64,000 nucleotides of DNA from Hyphococcus sp. (GCA_028284345.1 JANQRY010000003.1:620001-684000), one strand, 5' to 3'. Positions 19,362-28,309 are shown, numbered from the stretch's first letter. Translations and numbers: made by a program. Notes: a model not told the origin generated them from the sequence alone.

Positions 19362-20273
19362 TCACCCGTCGTCGACGGAAAAGAAAGCAACGGCGCGGCC
19401 TGCGTTTTCCACACGCGGCCAGTCGGGCGCCTGATTGCGGAACCAGGTGAGCTGGCGTTTGGCGAAGCGCCGCGTCGATTGCTGCAGTGCGGCAAGACAG
19501 GCGTCCTGATCCATGTCCCCGGAGAGAAACGAAGAAATTTCCGGCACGCCGAGGGCCTTCATCACCGGCAGATCCCCATCAAGGCCGCGTTGGCGCAGGC
19601 GCGCGACCTCCTCGATCGCGCCCGCCGACAGCATGGCGGCAGCGCGGACCTCGCACTGGGCGTAGAGGGCCTCGCGCGGCGGTTCGATGACGATGCGCTC
19701 GGCCGGCCCGGCGATCATCGGCGCCCGCGGCAGGGCCTGAAACGCCGAAAGCGTCTCACCCGTCGCCTCAAAAACCTCCCAGGCCCGGATGAGGCGCTGG
19801 GCGTCGCCCGCCGGCAGCCGCGCCATCTCCCCGTCGCGGGCGATCACTTCACGACGAAAGGCTTCGGGGCCCAGCTCGTCCCGGCGGCGTTTGGCCCGGT
19901 CGCGGATGTCCGGCGCAATCTCGGGGATCGGCGACAGGCCCTCTTCGAGGGCGCGGAAATAGAGCCCCGTGCCGCCGACAATGATGGCGGCGCGCCCGCG
20001 CGCGCCGATCTCTTCGACAACCGGCGCCGCCATGCGCGCCCAGCGCCCGGCCGAGCAGCGTTCCGCGCCGTCGACGACGCCGTAAAGATGATGGGGCGCG
20101 CGCGCTTCGTCCCGGGTCGACGGCCGGGCGGTGACGACGCGCAAATCGCCATAGACTTGCATCGCGTCCGCATTGACGATCTCGCCGCCCAGCCGCTCGG
20201 CGAGCGCCAGCGCCGCGCCCGACTTGCCGGCGGCGGTCGGCCCTGCAATAAAGATGACGCGCCCTTTGCTCAT
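19362..20273 (-). CDS. miaA: tRNA dimethylallyltransferase
   Basis: 303 residues. Adds the isopentenyl group from DMAPP to A37 of tRNAs that read UNN codons. P-loop GPTAAGKS at 11-18, then D-A-M-Q-V-Y near 36-41 and G-G-T-G-L-Y-F-R near 105-112, all family signatures. Divergent from serB with an 18-nt gap, an arrangement frequent in alphaproteobacteria, so their promoters overlap the opposite gene ends. Length is usual for the family. Confidence 0.95.
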   Translation of the reverse strand: MSKGRVIFIAGPTAAGKSGAALALAERLGGEIVNADAMQVYGDLRVVTARPSTRDEARAPHHLYGVVDGAERCSAGRWARMAAPVVEEIGARGRAAIIVGGTGLYFRALEEGLSPIPEIAPDIRDRAKRRRDELGPEAFRREVIARDGEMARLPAGDAQRLIRAWEVFEATGETLSAFQALPRAPMIAGPAERIVIEPPREALYAQCEVRAAAMLSAGAIEEVARLRQRGLDGDLPVMKALGVPEISSFLSGDMDQDACLAALQQSTRRFAKRQLTWFRNQAPDWPRVENAGRAVAFFSVDDG

Positions 20274-20291
20274 TAAATAATCCGTAGGCGA

Positions 20292-21173
20292 ATGACCAAA
20301 ACCCTGTCCCTGATCGCAAACCCGTCAGCGCCGGTTATCGATCAACCTGTGTTGGACCGTCTTAGAGAATGGTTCCCCAAATGTGAAATTCGCGAAATCG
20401 AGAAAGGCGTTGCTTGCGACGTCGCCCTGATCGAAGCCGATAGCGACACCTTTATCGGCGCGCATCACGCGCGCCAGGGAAAACCGGTCGACATCAATTT
20501 GGTGGACGCAGACCGCCGCCGCAAGCGGCTTTTCATCGCCGATATGGATTCGACGATGATTGAGCAGGAATGCATCGACGAACTGGCCGAATTCGCCGGC
20601 AAGCGGGCGGAAATTTCGGCCATCACCGAACGCGCCATGCGCGGCGAGCTGGATTTCGAAGCGGCGCTGAAAGAACGCGTCGCAATGCTCGAAGGCTTGC
20701 CTGTTTCCGTTTTGCAGGAAACCTTTGACAAACGCATTTCCTTAACGCCCGGCGCGCGAACGCTCGTGCAGACAATGAACGCGCAAGGCGCCATCACCGC
20801 GCTCGTCTCCGGCGGCTTTACGTTTTTTACCGCGCGCATCGCCGAGGCCTGCGGTTTTCATCACCATCAGGCGAATGAACTTCTGACCGAAGACGGGCGG
20901 CTCACGGGCCGCGTCGCCGAGCCCATCCTGGGCCGGGCCGCAAAGCAAAACGCGCTCCTTCGCCTTGCCGGCGAAAACGACATAGACCTTGCCGATACGC
21001 TGGCGGTCGGCGACGGCGCCAATGACCTCGCCATGCTGGAGCGCGCCGGTCTCGGCGTTGCGTTTCACGCCAAGCCCGCAGTCGCGGAAGCGGCCCACGC
21101 ACGCATCGACCATGGCGACCTGACGGCGCTGTTATATCTGCAAGGTATTCCGCAGGCGGAGTTTGTTCAGTAG
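20292..21173 (+). CDS. serB: Phosphoserine phosphatase
   Basis: 293 residues, HAD superfamily, last step of serine synthesis. HAD motif I is D84-M-D86-S-T followed by M-I-E-Q-E; motif II Ser is in A-L-V-S-G-G-F near 173-179; motif IV is G-D-G-A-N-D-L-A-M near 243-251. The N-terminal ~75 residues are the divergent regulatory-like part seen in alphaproteobacterial SerB. The TAG stop is the first bases of a repeat-rich hairpin that fills the gap to the convergent protease gene. Confidence 0.95.
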   Translation: MTKTLSLIANPSAPVIDQPVLDRLREWFPKCEIREIEKGVACDVALIEADSDTFIGAHHARQGKPVDINLVDADRRRKRLFIADMDSTMIEQECIDELAEFAGKRAEISAITERAMRGELDFEAALKERVAMLEGLPVSVLQETFDKRISLTPGARTLVQTMNAQGAITALVSGGFTFFTARIAEACGFHHHQANELLTEDGRLTGRVAEPILGRAAKQNALLRLAGENDIDLADTLAVGDGANDLAMLERAGLGVAFHAKPAVAEAAHARIDHGDLTALLYLQGIPQAEFVQ

Positions 21174-21179
21174 GGATTG

Positions 21180-21240
21180 GGGATTAGGTTTTAGGGATTA
21201 GAATGACAAAACTAATCCCTAATCCCCAAAACCTAATCCC
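21180..21240. terminator. Long two-step hairpin built of GGGATTAG repeats
   Basis: Fills the 71-nt gap between the convergent serB and Deg protease genes. The inner stem is 9 bp (21193-21201 with 21212-21220), the loop is 10 nt, then there is a 7-nt bulge on the right arm (21221-21227), and the outer stem is 13 perfect bp (21180-21192 with 21228-21240). Both arms consist of short direct repeats of GGGATTAG or its complement. AT-rich and repeat-derived, unlike the GC hairpins elsewhere in the window. It could terminate both transcripts or be a dispersed intergenic repeat. Confidence 0.7.
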
Positions 21241-21244
21241 TAAC

Positions 21245-22639
21245 TCAAGGCCTCAAGCTCTCGTAAAACAGCAAATCCCCGCGCTGCACGTAGATCTGCA
21301 CCGGGCCGCTGTTGAGATTGCGCAGCTTGTCGAGCTTTGAGACCGCCGCCGCGGGCCGCGTCATCCGTTCCCAGCCGATCTCCAGGATCACGTCGCCGGG
21401 TTTCAGAAAAACCGCCGCGGGGCTGTCCGGATCGACCTCGGTGATGACGACGCCTTCAACATTGGACGGCAGCCCAAAGGCCCGCCGGATTTCCTCGGTC
21501 GGTTCCTGCAGCGTGAGGCCTGCGCTCTTGAAGGCGTTGGACGGCGTCGCGAAGCCGCTCGTCGCCGCGAGTCGCCTTTTTTCGCGCCGCTCAACGACGA
21601 CGTTCAGCGTCATGCGTTTGCCGTCGCGCAGAATGACCAGCGGCGCGCGCGCGCCCACCGGCGTGTCGGCGACGGCGCGGGTGAGGTCCCGCACCGACGA
21701 TATGGGCTGCCTGTTGAATTCCAGAATGATGTCGTTGACAGCGACGCCCGCCTGCTGGGCCGGACTGTCGGGGGTCACGACGGAAACCACGGCGCCCTCG
21801 GGACGTTTCAAACCGATGGTCGACGCCTGATCGGCGGTCACGTCCGCAATCGTCACGCCAAGCCAGCCGCGCCGCGTCTCGCCATATTCCAAGAGTTGCT
21901 CGACAACCGTTTCGGCAAGATCGGACGGAATGGCGAAGCCGACGCCCACCGAGCCGCCGGTTTGCGAAAAGATCGCCGTATTGACGCCGATCACATTGCC
22001 CTGCAGGTCGAACAGCGGCCCGCCGGAATTACCCCGGTTGATCGACGCGTCGGTCTGGATGAAATCGTCATAAAGGCCGGAATTGATGTCACGGTTGCGC
22101 GCCGAGACGATGCCTTTGGTCACGGACCCGCCAAGGCCGAAGGGATTGCCGATGGCGATGACGTCGGCGCCCACCGGCGCCTTGTCGATATCGCCCCACT
22201 TAACGGAGGGAAAGCGCGCGTTGCTGCTCTGGATTTCCAAGACCGCAAGATCCGTTTCCGGGTCGCGCCCGCGCACCGTCGCGGTAAACTCGCGCCCGTC
22301 ATTCAGCGTCACGGTGATCTGGTCGGCGTTGTCGATGACGTGATTGTTGGTGACGACGACGCCTTTGGGATCGATGATAAACCCGGACCCGAGAGAGACG
22401 GGCTGGCGGCCGAATTTCTTGCGTAGCGTTTCCAGCTCGCCCGTGGCGGCGCCCCCGCGCACGCTCTGGGACGATGAAATATTGACCACCGCCGGCGACA
22501 GTTTTTCGACCAGGGCGGGAAGATTGTGCGACGGGTCATGGGCGAGCGCGCCGCCAACCGGCGCCAGGGCCGGCGCAAAGGTCAGGGCCGCGCCGATTGC
22601 GGCGGCTTTGAACATGCGCCCGAAATTCCAGTGAATCAT
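21245..22639 (-). CDS. Do-like (DegP/DegQ) periplasmic serine protease
   Basis: 464 residues from the ATG at 22639 (GAGGT 5 nt upstream; the earlier TTG lacks support). Signal peptide ~1-33, trypsin-like domain with the triad His100 (T-N-N-H-V), Asp130 (T-D-L-A-V-L) and Ser205 (G-N-S-G-G-P), then two PDZ domains (~245-335 and ~365-455). Degrades or refolds damaged envelope proteins. Encoded just after hflC on the same strand (101-nt gap), the usual alphaproteobacterial hflK-hflC-deg cluster. The name DegP versus DegQ cannot be settled by eye; the Q-loop before the His is short, favouring DegQ-like. Confidence 0.92.
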   Translation of the reverse strand: MIHWNFGRMFKAAAIGAALTFAPALAPVGGALAHDPSHNLPALVEKLSPAVVNISSSQSVRGGAATGELETLRKKFGRQPVSLGSGFIIDPKGVVVTNNHVIDNADQITVTLNDGREFTATVRGRDPETDLAVLEIQSSNARFPSVKWGDIDKAPVGADVIAIGNPFGLGGSVTKGIVSARNRDINSGLYDDFIQTDASINRGNSGGPLFDLQGNVIGVNTAIFSQTGGSVGVGFAIPSDLAETVVEQLLEYGETRRGWLGVTIADVTADQASTIGLKRPEGAVVSVVTPDSPAQQAGVAVNDIILEFNRQPISSVRDLTRAVADTPVGARAPLVILRDGKRMTLNVVVERREKRRLAATSGFATPSNAFKSAGLTLQEPTEEIRRAFGLPSNVEGVVITEVDPDSPAAVFLKPGDVILEIGWERMTRPAAAVSKLDKLRNLNSGPVQIYVQRGDLLFYESLRP

Positions 22640-22740
22640 AGCGACCTCACACCATTCCCCAGACAATACGGGCGATAAGTTAACGCAAAGCAGCGGCGTG
22701 ACAAGCGCGCGTCAGATACGCCGACGAGATTTTGCGACGT

Positions 22741-23838
22741 CTAGTTGGGGGGCTCGAAGTTCCTGAAATACCGGAAGAATTCCGAATCCGGGCTGAGCAG
22801 GATAGTGGTTTCGCCCTGCTGCAGCGCCACCTTGTAGGCGTCGAGGGAGCGGTAAAATGCAAAAAATTCCGCCCGCTCCGGATCGCGCTGCCCGCCAGGC
22901 AGGAATTCGCAACCGATAATCGCCGCATTGGCTTCCGTCTGGACGCCGCCGGCCGCCACTGCGATGGCGGCTCTCTCGTCCGCCGTCGGCGGGGTCTCGC
23001 CCTCTTCCGTCGGCGCCGCCTCATCGTCGCCAGCCACCGTGGCGTCGATCGTTTCCTCTGTGATGTTCACGGGCACGCCGTCATAGGCGCCGGCGAAAAT
23101 GCAATTGCGCGCCGCGTCGGCGCGACCCTTGATTTCAAGGGCGCGGCGATTGGCGTCGGCGAGGATTTCCGTCTCGCGCCGGTCGGCTTGCGCCTCGATA
23201 CGCCGTTTTTGTTCATCGCCTTCAGCGCGAATGCGCTGGGCAATTTGCTGACGTTCGGACCGCATGCGCTGATAGACGTCGTCTTCGTTTTCCGTCGGAA
23301 AATCAGCCCGGCGGATTTTGACGTCGATAATCCGTACGCCGAACTTGCGAACCTCTTCGGCCATCAGCGCGTTGATCGCCTGCATCAGTTGCGCGCGCCG
23401 GTCGCGGATGATTTCGATATCCGTCGCCTCGCCGAGCACGGCCCGCAGCGCGCTTTCCAGAACCGCCGCAAGGCGTTTTTCGCCTTCCGCGCGCAAGGCC
23501 CGCTGGCTATCGCCGCCGCCGGCGCGGAAGCTTTCGTAATAGCGAAGCGGCTCGATAATCTGATAGCGCACGAACGCATCGACGACGAGGCGTTCCTGGT
23601 TGACCGTAAAGATCTCCTGGGCGCTGTGATCATATTCGAGATTGCGCTTGTCGAGCTTGACGACGTTTTCGATCGGCAGTTTCGCCTTCAAGCCGGCGTC
23701 CGGCGCAATGCGCACGGGATCGCCGAAGCGCAAGACAATCGCCTGCTCGCGCTCGCCAACCGTAAACAGGAAGACATTCAGGATAAGAACAACGGCGATC
23801 GCGCCGATGATGAGGCCGGGACCGAAGAGCCTGTTCAT
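22741..23838 (-). CDS. hflC: HflC, SPFH-domain modulator of FtsH, with insertion
   Basis: 365 residues. TM ~5-27, SPFH/band-7 domain ~28-190, then the charged coiled coil ~185-243. HflC with HflK forms the cage around FtsH in the inner membrane, facing the periplasm. The odd part is ~254-318: in ordinary HflC the coiled coil runs through a short A-E-A-Y segment into the F-F-A-F-Y-R-S-L motif, whereas here ~65 extra acidic/Thr/Ala-rich residues intervene before that motif (325-332). The insert is flanked by Cys246 and Cys310. The ATG overlaps the hflK stop, so the two are coupled. Confidence 0.93.
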   Translation of the reverse strand: MNRLFGPGLIIGAIAVVLILNVFLFTVGEREQAIVLRFGDPVRIAPDAGLKAKLPIENVVKLDKRNLEYDHSAQEIFTVNQERLVVDAFVRYQIIEPLRYYESFRAGGGDSQRALRAEGEKRLAAVLESALRAVLGEATDIEIIRDRRAQLMQAINALMAEEVRKFGVRIIDVKIRRADFPTENEDDVYQRMRSERQQIAQRIRAEGDEQKRRIEAQADRRETEILADANRRALEIKGRADAARNCIFAGAYDGVPVNITEETIDATVAGDDEAAPTEEGETPPTADERAAIAVAAGGVQTEANAAIIGCEFLPGGQRDPERAEFFAFYRSLDAYKVALQQGETTILLSPDSEFFRYFRNFEPPN

Positions 23839-25013
23839 TATTGCGATCCTCCGCTTCTTTGCGATTGCCGGTTCAATTCGTTGAGCGGCAGGTAGGGCAC
23901 GACGCCGCTGCCGGCGTCATCCTCGATGACGATCTTGTTCATATCGGCGAGAACCGATTCGACCGTTTCGAGATACATGCGCTGGCGCGTCACCGACGGC
24001 GCCTGGCGATACTCGTCATAGATCTGGTTGAACCGCTGCGCCTGACCGCGTGCGTCGGCCGTCACGCGCGCCGCATAGGCGGCGGCGTCTTCCAGAATTT
24101 TCTGCGCTTCACCGCGCGCCAGGGGAATCTTTTCGTTGTAGTAGCGCTGCGCCTCGTTGACCTTGCGTTCGGCTTCCGAGCCGGCGTTAAAGACGTCGAG
24201 GAAGGCTTCGCGCACTTGGGGCGGCGCGTCGGCGCGCCGATAGTTGACGCGAATGATCCGTACGCCGCTGTTATAGGAATCGAGCGCTTCCTGCATCAGG
24301 TCGCGCGTCTGTTCCTGAACGAGATCGCGGCCCGACGTGATCAGGGGCTCCAGCGTGTTGCCGCCCACGACCTCGCGCATGGCCGCTTCGGCGACGGCGC
24401 GCACGACGTTTTGCGGCTCTTCAATGTTGAACGCGTATTTCGCCGGGCCGGGCAATTCGCCTTCGGGCGCGGGCGAGGTGTCGACATTCCAGTTCACCGA
24501 AAAGGTGACGTCGACGATGTTCTTATCGCCGGTGAGCATCAGGCTCTCCGACAGGGCCTCAGCGCTGCGCGTCGCCTGCCCGCGGAAGCCGATTTCCGTT
24601 TGCTGCTCTTCGTCGACGGAGATGATTTCAACCGCCTGAACCGGGAACGGGATGCGCCATTTGAGGCCCTGCGCCTCAATCTGGGAAAACTTGCCGAAGG
24701 TCGTCACCACGGCGCGCTCGCCCGGATTGACCTGATAGATGCCGGAAAACAGCCAGAGCGCCAGCACGGCCGCCGCAATCAGCCCGAACAGCTTGGGGCT
24801 GAACGGCATGCCGCCGCTACCGCCGCCGTCGCCGCCCCGTCCGCGGGGAAAGGCCCGCCGCAGCCGGCGGCGCGAGGCTTCCAGTAAATCTTCGAGATCG
24901 GGCGGTTCGCCGGAGCCGCGCCCGCCCTGATTGCGGCCGCCGCCATTTTCGCCGCGCGGCGGCTGTCCCCAGGGTCCGCGATTGTTGTTGCCGGAGTTAT
25001 CTTGCCAGGGCAT
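23838..25013 (-). CDS. hflK: HflK, SPFH-domain modulator of FtsH
   Basis: 391 residues from the ATG at 25013 (MPWQDNSGNN, preceded by GAGG); the open frame upstream has no ribosome site and runs into the mrp promoter region. The N-terminus is Gly/Asn/Arg-rich and cytoplasmic, TM ~75-94, band-7 domain ~95-255, coiled coil ~255-330, C-terminus ~330-391. Partner of HflC in the FtsH regulatory complex. Upstream, mrp is divergent across 130 nt. All features are typical of alphaproteobacterial HflK. Confidence 0.95.
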   Translation of the reverse strand: MPWQDNSGNNNRGPWGQPPRGENGGGRNQGGRGSGEPPDLEDLLEASRRRLRRAFPRGRGGDGGGSGGMPFSPKLFGLIAAAVLALWLFSGIYQVNPGERAVVTTFGKFSQIEAQGLKWRIPFPVQAVEIISVDEEQQTEIGFRGQATRSAEALSESLMLTGDKNIVDVTFSVNWNVDTSPAPEGELPGPAKYAFNIEEPQNVVRAVAEAAMREVVGGNTLEPLITSGRDLVQEQTRDLMQEALDSYNSGVRIIRVNYRRADAPPQVREAFLDVFNAGSEAERKVNEAQRYYNEKIPLARGEAQKILEDAAAYAARVTADARGQAQRFNQIYDEYRQAPSVTRQRMYLETVESVLADMNKIVIEDDAGSGVVPYLPLNELNRQSQRSGGSQ

Positions 25014-25143
25014 TGAGCCTCTCTTGTTAAAGCCCGCCGCACGCCGGGGCATTGGCCCGGCGCGGCGCGGGGCTATATATGTCACTCATTTTATGGCGCG
25101 CAACGCGCGGGCCCCGCTTTTTCAGGAAAAACAAGGACTAAAA

Positions 25144-26223
25144 TTGACCGAGCCCCTGTTGATACGCGTCCGCAACGCGCTTTCCGCCGTAAAGCGCCCC
25201 GACGGCCGGGACATTGTGACCTCCGGCGCGGTTCAGGCGTTGACGGCCGAGCCCGACGGACGGGTCCGCTTCGCCCTTGAGATCAGCGGCGACGAACAGC
25301 GGGCGGCGGAAACGCTGCTGGCCGCCGCGAAGCAGGCGGCCGGGGGCGTTGACGGCGTCGCCTCGGTTTCCGCCGTCGCAACGGCCCACAGCGCGTCGCC
25401 TAAGCCACCGCAAAGCCGCGGCGGCCACGACAATCCATTCGGCCTCAAGCGAACGCCAGAGGTCCAGGCGGACGCCCTTGGCGACGTAAAGGCGGTGATT
25501 GCAGTCGCCTCCGGCAAGGGCGGCGTCGGCAAGTCGACGGTCGCCGCCAATCTCGCCGTCGCCTTTGCCCGAGCGGGTCACAGAACCGGCTTTCTCGACG
25601 GCGACATTTACGGGCCGTCCGCCCCGACGCTCTTCGGCGTCAGCGGCAAGGCGGCGATGGCGGACAGCAAGATCCAGCCGATGGACGCCCATGGCGTTTC
25701 GGTCATGTCGATCGGCTTTCTCGTCGACCCGGAACAGGCGCTCGCCTGGCGCGGGCCCATGGTCACCGGAGCCCTGCGCCAGTTGATGCGCGACGTGGCG
25801 TGGGGCCCGCTCGACGTTCTGATTATCGATACGCCCCCCGGCACGGGCGACGCGCATTTATCGCTCATTCAATCGAAGCGGCTGTCGGGCGCGGTGATCG
25901 TGTCGACGCCGCAGGAAATGGCGCTGGCGGACGTGCGCCGCGGCGTTGAACTGTTCCGCAAAACCAACGTGCCGATCATCGGCGTCGTCGAAAACATGGC
26001 GTGGCTGGAAACGCCGGACGGCGAACGCAACTATCTCTTCGGCGAAGGCGGCGCGGAAAAAGCCGCCGCGGCGCTTGGCGCGCCGTTCCTCGGGGCGCTG
26101 CCGCTCTATCCGGATTTGCGCGTTGCGTCGGACGCCGGCGAACCGCTCGCCGCCGACGATCATCCGGCCGCGGACGATTTCGCCGCGCTGGCAAAAAAGA
26201 TCGGTGCCGCTATTGGGTCTTAG
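25144..26223 (+). CDS. mrp: Mrp/ApbC-type iron-sulfur carrier ATPase
   Basis: 359 residues from a TTG with AAGGA 7-8 nt upstream; this start gives the normal N-terminus of the family (a DUF59/MIP18-like domain to ~85 containing V-K-R-P-D-G-R-D-I-V). The ParA-like domain has the deviant Walker A S123-G-K-G-G-V-G-K-S131 and D-G-D-I-Y-G-P-S. It carries and inserts Fe-S clusters. The C-x-x-C that usually follows E-N-M in this family is absent (residues 289-293 are E-T-P-D-G). Ends by overlapping the convergent SnoaL-like gene by 14 nt. Confidence 0.92.
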   Translation: MTEPLLIRVRNALSAVKRPDGRDIVTSGAVQALTAEPDGRVRFALEISGDEQRAAETLLAAAKQAAGGVDGVASVSAVATAHSASPKPPQSRGGHDNPFGLKRTPEVQADALGDVKAVIAVASGKGGVGKSTVAANLAVAFARAGHRTGFLDGDIYGPSAPTLFGVSGKAAMADSKIQPMDAHGVSVMSIGFLVDPEQALAWRGPMVTGALRQLMRDVAWGPLDVLIIDTPPGTGDAHLSLIQSKRLSGAVIVSTPQEMALADVRRGVELFRKTNVPIIGVVENMAWLETPDGERNYLFGEGGAEKAAAALGAPFLGALPLYPDLRVASDAGEPLAADDHPAADDFAALAKKIGAAIGS

Positions 26224-27586
26224 GCGCGTCGCCGGCGGTGTGATCGTGAACGATCCGCCACACGCCGCCGACGCGTTTCATCACCAGCGTGAAAACGCCG
26301 CTCGAGGCTTCCTCGTTTTTCACATGGTTGAACCGGCCGGTGACGACGGCGACGTCGTCGGTGACCATTTCAACGTCGGTTTTTTCAAAGGAAAGCTGAC
26401 CGAGCCCTGACTCATCGGCGTAGCGTTCCCGGTACCGCTTCATGGTCGGCGACCAGCCTTTCGTGATCGCCGTGCCGGAAACGAATTTCAGATCGTCGTC
26501 GTTCCAGTATGTCTCCATAAAGGCCTGAAGATTGCCTTCGTTCCACGCCGCCGTCTGGGCGTGCAACGTGGCGACGATGATTTCTTCCGGGTCGCGCAAC
26601 GCCGAAGACGGCGTGGATTTCGGCTCGGCCGGGGCCGCCGCAACCACCGCCGCAGGCGTCACTGTCGTCGCGGGGGCGGGCGCCGCCTCCGCCGGCTCCG
26701 TTACTGGTTTGGGCGCAGGCGTCGTCGGCGCCGCGCCAACCAGTCGCCCGGTGGGAATGGGCTCGGCCGCCCGCTGCAATTCTTCGAGATCGTCGCCGGC
26801 GAGCGTCGCGGGCCCGCGGGTCGCAACGGTTGCGTGCGGCGACGGCTCGTTCAGGAGCGCTGTGTCTTCTTCCGTCGCGTCCGGTTCGGACGGCGGCGTC
26901 GCCAATGCTTCATCCGTCGCCGTCTCTTCCACGGCGATCGGCTGCAGCGGCTCGGCTTCAAACGTCTCCAGCGTGGAGGTCTCCGGCGTCGCCGTCGCCG
27001 TCGCCGTCGCCGAAAACGGTTCTTCAATCGGCGCGGCGCCGACAAGCGTTGCCGGCGTTTCAGGCGCTTCCGGTTCGCTCAGGGCCGGCGCCGCTGCTTC
27101 GGCGACGTCGTCGATGACATCCTCAATAACGGTTGTTTCCGCCTCGGCTTCGGCCGGCGCCTCGAGCGGCGCGGCGATTTCGTTCGGCTGCAAAGCCGGT
27201 TCCGGCGCCGGCTCAGGGGTCGGCTCTGGGGCCGGCTCCGGTTCGGCAAGGCTGGCCGTTTCCGGCGCCGGGCGCGCTTCCGCCGTGAGGGGGCCGCCCA
27301 CCGGTCCGCAGGCAAATCCCGACCCGATCAGACCGGCGACAATCTCGCCGGCTTTTTCTTCGCAAAACGCCGGCGAGTTGTTTGCGTGATAGGGTGTTTT
27401 GACGCCGCTGGCGCGGGCGTACTGGACGTCGCAAGAGGCGCCCACGACGCCCGGAGCAATAATTTCGATGGTGCGCTCATCAGCGCCTTTGACGCAGGCG
27501 ACGTTAAACGACTGCGCCGCCGCCGCGCCGAAAAGCGCCGCGCTCGCCGCGGCGCCCGCCGCGATGGCCGTACCGTGAAACCTCAT
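26210..27586 (-). CDS. Secreted protein with low-complexity linker and SnoaL-like C-terminal domain
   Basis: 458 residues from an ATG with a near-perfect AGGAGG site. Signal peptide ~1-25 (A-A-A-Q). Residues ~26-95 form a small domain with four cysteines (C31, C55, C78 and C95 approximately), suggesting disulfides. ~95-340 is Pro/Glu/Ala/Thr-rich linker. ~345-458 matches the NTF2/SnoaL-like fold (DUF4440 type): A-A-W-N-E-G-N-L-Q-A-F-M-E-T-Y-W-N-D-D, then G-x-F-N-H-V. No catalytic function can be assigned. A periplasmic binding role is a guess. Overlaps the mrp 3' end by 14 nt. Confidence 0.75.
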   Translation of the reverse strand: MRFHGTAIAAGAAASAALFGAAAAQSFNVACVKGADERTIEIIAPGVVGASCDVQYARASGVKTPYHANNSPAFCEEKAGEIVAGLIGSGFACGPVGGPLTAEARPAPETASLAEPEPAPEPTPEPAPEPALQPNEIAAPLEAPAEAEAETTVIEDVIDDVAEAAAPALSEPEAPETPATLVGAAPIEEPFSATATATATPETSTLETFEAEPLQPIAVEETATDEALATPPSEPDATEEDTALLNEPSPHATVATRGPATLAGDDLEELQRAAEPIPTGRLVGAAPTTPAPKPVTEPAEAAPAPATTVTPAAVVAAAPAEPKSTPSSALRDPEEIIVATLHAQTAAWNEGNLQAFMETYWNDDDLKFVSGTAITKGWSPTMKRYRERYADESGLGQLSFEKTDVEMVTDDVAVVTGRFNHVKNEEASSGVFTLVMKRVGGVWRIVHDHTAGDAPKTQ

Positions 27587-27720
27587 AATCCCCCTCCTCT
27601 GTCGTCGCATACGCGCGCGGGACCCCGCGCCCTATCCATCATAGCCGCTCAATGGCGGCGATTCGCACCCCGGGACGGAATCTATCGCCCTAAACGTTGC
27701 GTAAATGTCGCCTTTTTTTG

Positions 27721-28254
27721 TCAAAATCGAGCTTTTTCCACAGCTATGGGCCCGCGCCGGTCGAGGATGACAAATTCGCAAGCGTGCTCGTTTTTGTCTG
27801 ATTTCGCGCAAGTTCCGACCCGCCGCTCCCGCCATTGGCGCGGATCGAGGTCGGGAAAGACCGCATCGCCCTCGGGCGCGGCGTCGACGCGGGAGAGATA
27901 GAGACGGTCGGCGCGGTCGACGGTCTGCGCATAGATATCGCCGCCGCCGATGACGCAGACCTCTTTCCGACCGCGCGCCGCGGCGCAGGCCGACGCCAGG
28001 GTGAAACCGCCGCGCAACGTCCGCGCCACAAAAGTCCGCGGCGCGGAAAAGGACGGATCGCGCGTCAATACGATATTGTCGCGACCGGGAAGCGCCTTGC
28101 CAATCGAGTGAAAAGTCTTCCGCCCCATGAGCAATGGTTTACCCATGGTGTTTTCCTTGAACCATTTGAGATCGTCGCTGATCCGCCATGGCAGCGCGCC
28201 GTCGCCGCCGATGACGCCGTTTCGCGCAACCGCTGCGACAAGGGCTAATTTCAT
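27721..28254 (-). CDS. folA: Dihydrofolate reductase
   Basis: 177 residues from the ATG at 28254 (MKLALVAAVARNGVIG, the normal DHFR start). Landmarks: N-G-V-I-G-x-x-G-x-L-P-W near 12-23, the substrate acidic residue in I-S-D-D-L-K-W-F-K, G-R-K-T-F near 43-47, and V-I-G-G-G-D-I-Y near 97-104. NADPH-dependent reduction of dihydrofolate, closing the cycle that ThyA drives. It sits 55 nt after thyA on the same strand, a classic pair. A longer reading to 28359 lacks a start signal. Confidence 0.95.
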   Translation of the reverse strand: MKLALVAAVARNGVIGGDGALPWRISDDLKWFKENTMGKPLLMGRKTFHSIGKALPGRDNIVLTRDPSFSAPRTFVARTLRGGFTLASACAAARGRKEVCVIGGGDIYAQTVDRADRLYLSRVDAAPEGDAVFPDLDPRQWRERRVGTCAKSDKNEHACEFVILDRRGPIAVEKARF

Positions 28255-28309
28255 CGGGGCGCCTCGCCTTTCTGCGCGAGCCGCGCGTTGCCGCCGCGAA
28301 TCTGAAAGC

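Noticed and set aside
21171-21243. Telomere-like GGGATTAG repeats as a linear replicon end
   Set aside because: They form a hairpin inside a normal convergent gap, with genes continuing on both sides.
24931-25143. Extended start for mrp
   Set aside because: The stretch overlaps hflK antisense, and the TTG at 25144 has a better ribosome site and the family N-terminus.
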